From Phyllobacteriaceae bacterium UBA1059 (lineage in GTDB: Bacteria > Pseudomonadota > Alphaproteobacteria > Rhizobiales > Rhizobiaceae): a stretch of 5,395 nucleotides of DNA. Position 1 is the stretch's first letter, and each line of letters starts with the position of its first letter. The DNA lies in contig DCDI01000238.1 of NCBI GenBank assembly GCA_002316345.1, positions 27,499 through 32,893 of the forward strand, in the 5' to 3' direction. Positions 1-5,266 of this stretch are shown here, one piece after another. The notes under the pieces were generated by a model. That model saw nothing but the letters and a program-made list of their open reading frames with translations. It ran no database searches and had not been told where the DNA came from. A program made the translations under genes and the position numbers.

Positions 1-771
1 GACGTGCTCCTGTTCGAGCAGCGCGGCGCGGGCCGCTCCGAGCCGCATGCCTCGCTGGACGCCAACACGACCTGGGACCTCGTTGCCGACATCGAGCGGC
101 TGCGTGACATGGTGGGTGTGGAGCAATGGCTGGTGTTCGGCGGCTCATGGGGCTCGACCCTGGCACTGGCCTATGCGGAAACGCATCCGGAGCGTGTGAG
201 CGAGTTGGTGCTGCGTGGCATCTATACGCTGACCAAGGCGGAACTGAGCTGGTACTACCAGTTCGGCGTGTCCGAGATGTTCCCCGACAAGTGGGAGCGC
301 TTCATCGCGCCGATCCCAGAAGCCGAGCGCGGCGACCTCATGGCTGCCTACCGCAAGCGACTGGTAGGTGACGACCGCGCCGAGCAGATCGCCGCTGCCA
401 AGGCTTGGAGCCTGTGGGAAGGCGAGACAATCACGCTGCTGCCGGACCCCGCACTCAGCGCCCAGCATGATGGCGACGACTTCGCGCTGGCCTTTTCGCG
501 GATCGAAAACCACTACTTCACCCATGCCGGCTGGTTGGAAGAAGGTCAGCTGATCCGCGATGCCGGCAAGCTGGCTGATATTCCCGGTGTCATCATCCAC
601 GGCCGTTACGACATGCCGTGTCCGCTGCGCACCGCCTGGGAGTTGCACAAGGCGTGGCCGGATTCGGAATTGCACATCATCGAAGGTGCTGGCCATGCTT
701 ATTCCGAGCCGGGCATCCTCGACCAGCTGATCCGCGCCACCGACCGCTTCGCCGGCAAGTCCGGGTCATGA
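1..771 (+). CDS. pip: Proline iminopeptidase (5'-truncated by window edge)
   Basis: This cytoplasmic alpha/beta-hydrolase (peptidase family S33) removes N-terminal proline from peptides. The frame is open from base 1, so the true start lies upstream; 256 codons are visible before the TGA. Counting the codon at 4-6 as residue 1, the early segment FEQRGAGRS followed by PHASL and NTTWDLVADIERLR is typical of the family's oxyanion-hole region. The nucleophile elbow GGSWGS gives Ser48, HGRYDMPCP gives the acid Asp203, and GAGHAYSEPG gives His231. Triad spacing (about 155 and 183 residues) fits the roughly 315-residue family members, so about 60 N-terminal residues are missing. The central part (about 70-170) is the helical cap that selects proline. 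The stop codon overlaps a downstream ATG as ATGA, suggesting coupled translation with what follows. The family call is firm; exact substrate preference is inferred. Confidence 0.93.
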   Translation, partial: DVLLFEQRGAGRSEPHASLDANTTWDLVADIERLRDMVGVEQWLVFGGSWGSTLALAYAETHPERVSELVLRGIYTLTKAELSWYYQFGVSEMFPDKWERFIAPIPEAERGDLMAAYRKRLVGDDRAEQIAAAKAWSLWEGETITLLPDPALSAQHDGDDFALAFSRIENHYFTHAGWLEEGQLIRDAGKLADIPGVIIHGRYDMPCPLRTAWELHKAWPDSELHIIEGAGHAYSEPGILDQLIRATDRFAGKSGS

Positions 772-890
772 ACCGCGAGCGCCTGTTCCTGTTCGACACG
801 ACGTTGCGCTGCCCGTTCGCCCGCAGTAGCGAAGCGTGCGAGGACGAACAAAAGAGAGCCTCCGTCGCGCGGAACGAGTTGGCACGATGA
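768..890 (+). pseudogene. 40-codon ORF starting with a diverged copy of the cimA 5' end
   Basis: The ATG at 768 overlaps the pip stop (ATGA). The ORF reads MNRERLFLFDTTLR, almost the same as the start of the true CimA (MTGRERLFLFDTTLR), then departs into an unrelated tail (CPFARSSEACEDEQ and onward). It ends at a TGA (888-890) that overlaps the cimA ATG at 887 as a second ATGA. It lacks everything after the first beta strand of the TIM barrel, including the catalytic Asp, so it cannot be an enzyme. It is either a relic left when cimA was partly duplicated or reinserted, or a short leader ORF that hands ribosomes from pip to cimA. I cannot tell which. It is in a different frame from cimA, so it is not an N-terminal extension. 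Confidence 0.6.
815..849. repeat. Imperfect palindrome inside the duplication spacer
   Basis: GTTCG at 815-819 pairs with CGAAC at 845-849. After one mismatch CC (821-822) pairs with GG (842-843), and with a two-base bulge GCA (823-825) can pair with TGC (837-839) around a short loop. It has the size and look of a small REP-like or dispersed palindromic element, but only one copy is visible here, so its repeat nature is inferred. There is no T-run after it, so an intrinsic terminator is unlikely. Confidence 0.4.
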
Positions 891-2506
891 CCGGAAGAGA
901 GCGACTATTCCTGTTCGACACGACGCTGCGCGACGGCCAGCAGACGCCTGGCATCGACTTTTCCGTCGAGGACAAGATCGCGATCGCCGGGATGCTGGAC
1001 GTGTTCGGGCTGGACTATGTCGAGGGCGGCTATCCCGGTGCCAACCCCACCGACACGGCTTTCTTTACGAAGAAGCGCACGGCGCGGGCGAAGTTCGTCG
1101 CTTTCGGCATGACCAAGCGCGTCGGCGTTTCGGCGTCGAACGATCCCGGTCTGGCGGCGCAGACGCAGGCATCATCGGACGCGATCTGCTTTGTCGCGAA
1201 GAGCTGGGACTATCATGTCCGTGTCGCGCTCGGCTGCACGAATGAGGAGAACCTCGACGCGATAAAGGCGTCCGTCGAAGCAGCAGTTGCGGCTGGCAAG
1301 GAAGCGCTGGTCGACTGCGAGCACTTCTTCGACGGCTTCAAGGCCAATCCGGATTATGCTCTGGCCTGCGCCCGAACGGCCTTCGAAGCGGGCGCGCGAT
1401 GGATCGTGCTGTGCGACACAAATGGCGGCACCCTGCCATCCGAAGTGCGTACGATCGTCGGCAAGGTTATCGACGCCGGGGTACCGGGCAGCCATCTCGG
1501 CATCCATGCGCATGACGATACGGGGCAAGCCGTTGCGAACTCGCTTGCAGCCGTGGAGGCCGGGGCACGGCAGATCCAGGGCACGCTGAACGGCATCGGC
1601 GAGCGCTGCGGCAATGCCAATCTGGTCAGCCTGATCCCGACCCTAATGCTGAAGCCGGCTTTCACAGAGCGCTTTGAACTCGGCATTACGCATGAGGCGC
1701 TGAGCGGCATCTCGCGCCTGTCGCATGCCTTCGACGAATTGCTGAACCGCGCGCCGCATGAGCAGGCGCCGTATGTCGGCTCCTCAGCCTTCGCCACCAA
1801 GGCCGGCATCCATGCTTCAGCCTTGCTGAAAGAGCCGGAAACCTACGAGCATGTGCCCCCGAAGACGGTAGGCAACCGCCGTCGCGTCATGGTTTCGGAT
1901 CAGGGTGGCAAAGCCAACTTCATCGCCGAGTTGAAGCGCCGCGGCGTTCATGTCGCGCGCGATGATAGCAGGCTGGATACGCTGATCGCGCTGGTGAAGG
2001 ATCGCGAAGCGCAGGGCTATGCCTATGAAGGCGCGGATGCGAGCTTCGAGCTTCTGGCGCGCCAGATGCTGGGTCACGTACCGAACTTCTTCGCCGTCAC
2101 CAGCTTCCGCTGCATGGTCGAGCGCCGCTTCGATTCCGTAGGCCAGCTAAAGACCGTATCGGAAGCCGTCGTGAAGGTCATGGTTGACGGCGAAGAGAAG
2201 ATGTCGGTCGCCGAAGGCAACGGCCCGGTGAACGCACTCGACATCGCCTTGCGCAAGGATCTCGGCAAGTTTCAGGACGAGATCGAGGATCTGGAACTGG
2301 TGGACTACAAGGTCCGCATCCTGAACGGCGGCACGGAGGCCGTGACCCGCGTCTTGATCGAATCGCAGGACAAGCAGGGCTCGCGTTGGCGCACGGTAGG
2401 CGTGTCGGACAATGTCATCGACGCATCTTTCCAGGCGCTCATGGATTCCATTACCTTCAAGCTGATGAAAAACCGCGAGCTGGCAGGTTTGGTGGCAGCC
2501 GAATGA
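887..2506 (+). CDS. cimA: Citramalate synthase (CimA type, 2-isopropylmalate/homocitrate synthase family)
   Basis: This cytoplasmic enzyme condenses pyruvate with acetyl-CoA to (R)-citramalate, the first step of threonine-independent isoleucine synthesis. The protein has 539 residues, normal for the long bacterial CimA group. The N-terminal TIM barrel (about 5-280) carries LFDTTLRDGQQTPG with catalytic Arg15 and metal-ligand Asp16, the metal-binding IHAHDDTG (His207, His209), and NGIGERCGNANL (Asn243 as likely ligand). KAGIHASA (306-313) lies in the linker region. The C-terminal part (about 395-530) is the LeuA-type regulatory domain, so feedback control, probably by isoleucine or leucine, is expected. 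I chose ATG 887 because the signature begins right after it and it overlaps the preceding stop as ATGA; no strong Shine-Dalgarno is visible. The in-frame GTG at 836 would add 17 unrelated, basic residues. Codons 3, 4, 6 and 7 (gga, aga, cga, cta) are unlike the rest of the gene. 2-isopropylmalate or homocitrate synthase activity is less likely. Confidence 0.92.
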   Translation: MTGRERLFLFDTTLRDGQQTPGIDFSVEDKIAIAGMLDVFGLDYVEGGYPGANPTDTAFFTKKRTARAKFVAFGMTKRVGVSASNDPGLAAQTQASSDAICFVAKSWDYHVRVALGCTNEENLDAIKASVEAAVAAGKEALVDCEHFFDGFKANPDYALACARTAFEAGARWIVLCDTNGGTLPSEVRTIVGKVIDAGVPGSHLGIHAHDDTGQAVANSLAAVEAGARQIQGTLNGIGERCGNANLVSLIPTLMLKPAFTERFELGITHEALSGISRLSHAFDELLNRAPHEQAPYVGSSAFATKAGIHASALLKEPETYEHVPPKTVGNRRRVMVSDQGGKANFIAELKRRGVHVARDDSRLDTLIALVKDREAQGYAYEGADASFELLARQMLGHVPNFFAVTSFRCMVERRFDSVGQLKTVSEAVVKVMVDGEEKMSVAEGNGPVNALDIALRKDLGKFQDEIEDLELVDYKVRILNGGTEAVTRVLIESQDKQGSRWRTVGVSDNVIDASFQALMDSITFKLMKNRELAGLVAAE

Positions 2507-2521
2507 GCCGCCGAATGAGCC
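2498..2521 (+). repeat. 12-bp perfect tandem repeat across the cimA stop
   Basis: The unit gccgaatgagcc occurs twice back to back (2498-2509 and 2510-2521). Because the unit is a multiple of three, the in-frame cimA stop TGA is duplicated at 2516-2518. It looks like recent replication slippage. Confidence 0.85.
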
Positions 2522-2593
2522 ATGCACGGCAAGCGGGTGGTCCAGCATCAGCCGCCTGTGGCGTCGATGCGCGGTCCGGCGCATAGCCAGATC

Positions 2594-3538
2594 ATGTCCA
2601 GCCTTCCACCATCCTCGAAGCCCGCACCTTCAGCCGAAACTCGCGGCTTTATCTATGCCGGTTCGGCCTATCTCATCTGGGGCTGTCTGTTCCCGCTTCT
2701 GATGAAGCTGGTGGCGCATATTCCGTCCGCCGAGGTGATCGCGCATCGGGTGATCTGGGCTGTGCCGATTGCCGCCATCGTTGTGTTGTGGCTGGGGCGA
2801 ACGGCCGATATTCGCGCTGCCCTCCGGTCTCCGCGAACCCTGTTGATGGCGACAATCACGGCGGCGGCCGTAACGATCAATTGGGGCGTTTATGTCTGGG
2901 CAATTTCCGTCAACCGTACGGTTGAAGCAGCCCTTGGCTATTACATCAATCCGCTGGTCACCGTGGCGATCGGCGCACTGATCATGGGAGAGAAGCTCGA
3001 CCGCCTCCAGCTTGTCGCCATCGCACTGGCAACGATCGGCGTCGCGCTCGTGGCGATCGAAACCGGCGGCCTTCCCTGGATATCGCTGCTTCTGGCCTTC
3101 TCCTTCGCCATCTACGGCTTCCTGCGCAAGACGCTGCCGATCGGGCCAAGCCAGGGCTTCTTCCTGGAAACGATGATTCTGCTCATTCCCGCGCTGCCTT
3201 ATGTCATCTGGCTCGCGGCAACGGGGCAGGGGCACTTCATGGCCGGCAGCGCGTCCGACACGTTCTGGCTGCTCGTTTGCGGCCCCGCGACGGCGGCGCC
3301 GCTTCTGCTTTATGGCTTCGGCGCCAAGCTGCTGCGCATAACCACCATCGGCATCATGCAATATATCGTGCCGACCGGCCTGTTCCTTCTTGCGGTCTTC
3401 GTGTTCGGTGAACCCTTCGGCTGGCACCGTGCAATTGCTTTTGCCTTCATCTGGGTCGCCCTCATCATCTACACCGCGTCTCTTCTGATGAAGCGCAGAG
3501 CCTTGACGGAACTGCCGTTGACCCCGGCCTCGTCCTGA
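2594..3538 (+). CDS. rarD: RarD-family EamA (drug/metabolite) permease, copy 1
   Basis: This is an inner-membrane protein of the drug/metabolite transporter superfamily with ten predicted hydrophobic segments. The 314 residues fit the RarD family (about 295-310). Family signatures are the first segment AYLIWG with a following PLLMK, EVIAHRVIW (47-55), NWGVYVWAI (96-104), RTVEAALGYYINPL (108-121), MGEKLDRLQ (131-139), GGLPW (158-162) and GIMQYIVPTGLFLLAV (253-268). The substrate is unknown; the E. coli founder was named for a chloramphenicol-related phenotype. I chose ATG 2594 because its distance to the first membrane segment equals that of the downstream paralog and the two starts share an upstream ccggcNcatag segment; ATG 2522 would add 24 non-conserved residues. 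No strong Shine-Dalgarno is seen. The gap from cimA is 87 bases, so it probably shares that transcript. One residue appears to be inserted in segment 1 (WGCLFPLL against WGFLPLY in the paralog). The symbol names the family, not a proven orthologue. Confidence 0.88.
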   Translation: MSSLPPSSKPAPSAETRGFIYAGSAYLIWGCLFPLLMKLVAHIPSAEVIAHRVIWAVPIAAIVVLWLGRTADIRAALRSPRTLLMATITAAAVTINWGVYVWAISVNRTVEAALGYYINPLVTVAIGALIMGEKLDRLQLVAIALATIGVALVAIETGGLPWISLLLAFSFAIYGFLRKTLPIGPSQGFFLETMILLIPALPYVIWLAATGQGHFMAGSASDTFWLLVCGPATAAPLLLYGFGAKLLRITTIGIMQYIVPTGLFLLAVFVFGEPFGWHRAIAFAFIWVALIIYTASLLMKRRALTELPLTPASS

Positions 3539-3546
3539 TCGTTCAT

Positions 3547-3575
3547 GAAAAGCAAAGCGTTCATCAATGCTTTTC
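3547..3575 (+). other. Hairpin between the two permease genes
   Basis: GAAAAGCA (3547-3554) and TGCTTTTC (3568-3575) form a perfect 8-bp inverted repeat around a 13-base loop. A shorter alternative pairs AAAGC (3554-3558) with GCTTT (3569-3573). It lies in the 75-base gap after the first permease stop. The stem is AT-rich and no T-run follows, so it is a weak terminator candidate; an RNA-processing or stability element, or a protein-binding site, is equally possible. Confidence 0.4.
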
Positions 3576-3613
3576 GATAGTCGCCGCGCCGCAGCCGGCT
3601 CATAGAGCCCGGC

Positions 3614-4522
3614 ATGTCAAATCAGATCACATCCATCGCCCCGCGTGAATCGTCCAGCCGCGGCTTCGCCCTTGCGATCACCGCCTACCTCCTGTGGGGC
3701 TTCCTGCCGCTCTACATGAAAGCCGTCGGTCATATCCCTGCGGTTGAGGTTGTTGCGCACCGCGCTTTGTGGTCGGTTCCGATCGCTGCATTGGCGCTGT
3801 TCTGGGCGGGCCGTATGGGCGACCTGATCACGGCGCTGCGCACGCCGCGCATGCTCTTCATGGCCGTGGTTACTGCCGCCATCATCTCGGTCAACTGGGG
3901 CATCTATGTCTGGGCCATAGCGGTTGGCCGCACGGTGGAAGCCGCGCTCGGCTACTACATCAATCCGCTTTTCTCTGTCTTTCTGGCCGCACTATTCCTC
4001 GGTGAGCGGTTGAAGCGGGCGCAGCTCGTGGCCATCGGCCTTGCCATCATCGCAGTTTCCATTCTCGCCTGGGAACGCGGCGGTCTGCCTTGGGTGTCGG
4101 TTGCACTAGCGGTGAGCTGGGGCTTCTATGCCATGTTCAAGCGGTCCCTGCCGATCGGCCCTAACCAGGGCTTCTTTCTGGAAGTGCTGATCATCAGCGT
4201 GCCCGCGCTGGTCTACCTGATCTGGATTGGCATGACCGGCGGGTCGCACTTCTTCGGCGGTCCAGGCGGAGCCAATCCCTGGCTGCTGGCAGCATCAGGC
4301 CTCGTCACGGCTGTTCCGCTGCTGCTTTACGCCAATGGCGCAAAACTGCTGAAGCTGTCGACCATCGGCATGATGCAATATATCGCGCCGAGCATCGTCT
4401 TTCTGCTCGCGGTGTTCTGGTTCCGCGAGCCCTTCACCTTCACCACCTTGGTGGCTTTTCTGTTCATCTGGGCTGCGCTGGTAGTCTTTACCGCCTCGGC
4501 ATTCCTGTCGCGCCGGACCTGA
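3614..4522 (+). CDS. rarD: RarD-family EamA (drug/metabolite) permease, copy 2
   Basis: This 302-residue inner-membrane permease is a tandem paralog of the upstream gene, more than half identical by eye over its full length, with the same ten-segment layout. Its signatures are closer to the family norm: AYLLWGFLPLYMK (24-36), EVVAHRALW (45-53), NWGIYVWAI (94-102), RTVEAALGYYINPLFSV (106-122), LGERLKRAQ (129-137), GGLPW (156-160), LPIGPNQGFFLE (179-190) and IGMMQYIAPS (251-260). The charged, polar N-terminus (1-16) should lie in the cytoplasm, with no cleavable signal peptide. ATG 3614 gives the expected family length; upstream there is only a weak purine stretch. It sits 75 bases after copy 1 and is the last plus-strand gene before a convergent gene. 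The substrate is not deducible. Both copies keep the conserved blocks intact, so neither looks like a decaying duplicate. The symbol indicates the family only. Confidence 0.9.
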   Translation: MSNQITSIAPRESSSRGFALAITAYLLWGFLPLYMKAVGHIPAVEVVAHRALWSVPIAALALFWAGRMGDLITALRTPRMLFMAVVTAAIISVNWGIYVWAIAVGRTVEAALGYYINPLFSVFLAALFLGERLKRAQLVAIGLAIIAVSILAWERGGLPWVSVALAVSWGFYAMFKRSLPIGPNQGFFLEVLIISVPALVYLIWIGMTGGSHFFGGPGGANPWLLAASGLVTAVPLLLYANGAKLLKLSTIGMMQYIAPSIVFLLAVFWFREPFTFTTLVAFLFIWAALVVFTASAFLSRRT

Positions 4523-4531
4523 TGCCGGCGC
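4510..4531. terminator. GC-rich hairpin between convergent genes (candidate terminator)
   Basis: GCGCCGG (4510-4516) and CCGGCGC (4525-4531) form a perfect 7-bp inverted repeat with an 8-base loop. It spans the stop codon of the second permease gene and ends 13 bases before the stop of the convergent LOG gene, where a shared terminator would be expected. No T-run follows on either strand, so it is not a classical intrinsic terminator; the position is the main argument. Confidence 0.35.
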
Positions 4532-4543
4532 AGGTGGCGAAGC

Positions 4544-5143
4544 CTACATCTTCTCGATAACGGCCTCGTCGCCTTCCGAGGCGTTGCCGGCCGCGAGGAT
4601 TGCCGGGATGATGTCTTCGACCTTGTCCACGAAGATCGGCCGCACCTGATGCGCGCTGTGGATGAAGCCCTCGGCCGTCATATGGTCGATCAGCGCGCGC
4701 ATTGGCTCCCAGAAGCCGTCGATATTGGCGAAGATCATCGGCTTGCGGTGCTGACCCAGTTGGCCCCAGGTCATGATCTCGATAATTTCCTCGACCGTGC
4801 CGATGCCGCCGGGCAGAGCCACGAAGGCGTCTGATTGCTCGAACATCATATGCTTGCGCACATGCATCGTGTCGACGACGTAAAGCTCGTCCAGACCGCT
4901 CGGCGTGCCGTCCTTGGCTTCCTTTGACAAAAGGAAGGTCGGGATGATGCCGGTAACCTTGCCGCCGGCAGCCCCAGCCGCGGCCGAGACCGCGCCCATG
5001 ATGCCGCGCGTGCCGCCGCCATAGATCAGCCGCAGCCCGGCTGCCGCCAATGCGGTGCCCAGCGCCTCGCCGCTCTCGATGTAAATGGGGGAACGGCCGG
5101 TTGAGGAGCCGCAATAAACGCAGACGGATTGAATCGAAGACAT
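4544..5143 (-). CDS. LOG-family cytokinin riboside 5'-monophosphate phosphoribohydrolase (TIGR00730 type)
   Basis: This 199-residue cytoplasmic Rossmann-fold protein belongs to the LOG family (often misnamed lysine decarboxylase). Characterised members hydrolyse N6-modified adenosine monophosphates to free base and ribose 5-phosphate; some bacterial relatives cleave AMP or other nucleotides, so the substrate here is unproven. Visible motifs in order: VCVYCGSS (7-14) at the first strand, YGGGTRGIMG (41-50) for phosphate binding, MHVRKHMM (93-100) with the catalytic-region Arg96 and Lys97, and the hallmark PGGIGTVEE (111-119) with catalytic Glu119. Length is normal for the family and no key residue is missing. 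ATG 5143 sits directly before the conserved first strand; AAGG (complement of 5157-5160) lies 11-13 bases upstream as a weak ribosome site. It converges on the permease gene and diverges from the membrane-protein gene, so it is transcribed on its own or leads no visible operon. Free bases could come from tRNA breakdown (inference). Confidence 0.93.
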   Translation of the reverse strand: MSSIQSVCVYCGSSTGRSPIYIESGEALGTALAAAGLRLIYGGGTRGIMGAVSAAAGAAGGKVTGIIPTFLLSKEAKDGTPSGLDELYVVDTMHVRKHMMFEQSDAFVALPGGIGTVEEIIEIMTWGQLGQHRKPMIFANIDGFWEPMRALIDHMTAEGFIHSAHQVRPIFVDKVEDIIPAILAAGNASEGDEAVIEKM

Positions 5144-5161
5144 GCCGTGGAGTGCACCTTG

Positions 5162-5189
5162 GGCCTAGTTCAGGTCAAGGCACCGTCAA
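5162..5189 (-). promoter_or_regulatory. Candidate promoter for the LOG-family gene
   Basis: On the minus strand, TTGACG (complement of 5184-5189) is a good -35 element. After 16 bases comes TAGGCC (complement of 5162-5167), a poor -10 element. A second TTGACC lies 11 bases further downstream. The position, 19 bases or more upstream of the ATG, is reasonable. The call rests on the -35 match alone. Confidence 0.3.
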
Positions 5190-5191
5190 GG
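5174..5191. repeat. Heptamer direct repeat with 11-bp period in divergent region
   Basis: GTCAAGG occurs at 5174-5180 and again at 5185-5191, with starts 11 bases apart, close to one helical turn. It lies between the two divergent genes and its complement supplies the TTGAC cores of the candidate LOG promoter. It could be a binding site for a regulator or a chance overlap with two -35-like elements. Confidence 0.4.
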
Positions 5192-5209
5192 TTGCCCGCT
5201 GCCTTTTTC

Positions 5210-5236
5210 TTGTGACGCTTCGAAAAACAGGCTAAT
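5210..5236 (+). promoter_or_regulatory. Candidate promoter for the membrane-protein gene
   Basis: TTGTGA (5210-5215) and GCTAAT (5231-5236) resemble -35 and -10 elements with a short 15-base spacer. Each matches four of six consensus bases. Transcription would then begin near 5243, which leaves room for the GGAG ribosome site and GTG start downstream. Support is weak. Confidence 0.22.
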
Positions 5237-5266
5237 GCCTTGGAGAACATGGGGTTGGAGATTGCT

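Larger units (their letters stand above)
768..931 (+). repeat. Direct repeat of the cimA start (768-809 and 887-931)
   Basis: The two copies are 42 and 45 bases long and their shared run of 18 identical bases lies at 786-803 and 908-925, an offset of 122. From the third codon of copy 1 (fourth of copy 2), 34 of 39 aligned bases match. The five mismatches fall in four codons (cgc/aga, cgc/cga, ctg/cta, ttg/ctg), and every one is synonymous. Copy 2 has one extra codon (gga) near the start. The 77 bases between the copies (810-886) match neither pip nor cimA. Confidence 0.85.

Noticed and set aside
145..696. Minus-strand frame opposite the iminopeptidase gene
   Set aside because: It has no recognisable motif, while the plus strand carries a complete catalytic triad.
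836..886. GTG start at 836 giving a 17-residue N-terminal extension of CimA
   Set aside because: The added residues are basic, low-complexity and unlike the family, and lie in the inserted spacer. ATG 887 starts just before the conserved signature and overlaps the preceding stop.
2522..2593. ATG 2522 as the start of the first permease
   Set aside because: It adds 24 residues absent from the paralog. ATG 2594 gives matching N-termini and a family-like length.
2630..3427. Long minus-strand reading frame opposite the first permease
   Set aside because: The translation is rich in Arg, Gln, Asp and His with no family motif, which is typical of the antisense frame of a GC-rich membrane-protein gene.
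4488..5114. Second minus-strand frame overlapping the LOG-family gene
   Set aside because: It is a shifted frame of the same strand, Arg/His/Gly-rich and without motifs; the LOG frame has every family signature.
5177..5208. AAGGCA...TGCCTT followed by a T-run as an intrinsic terminator on the plus strand
   Set aside because: The stem is only six pairs with a 17-base loop, and no plus-strand gene ends upstream of it.
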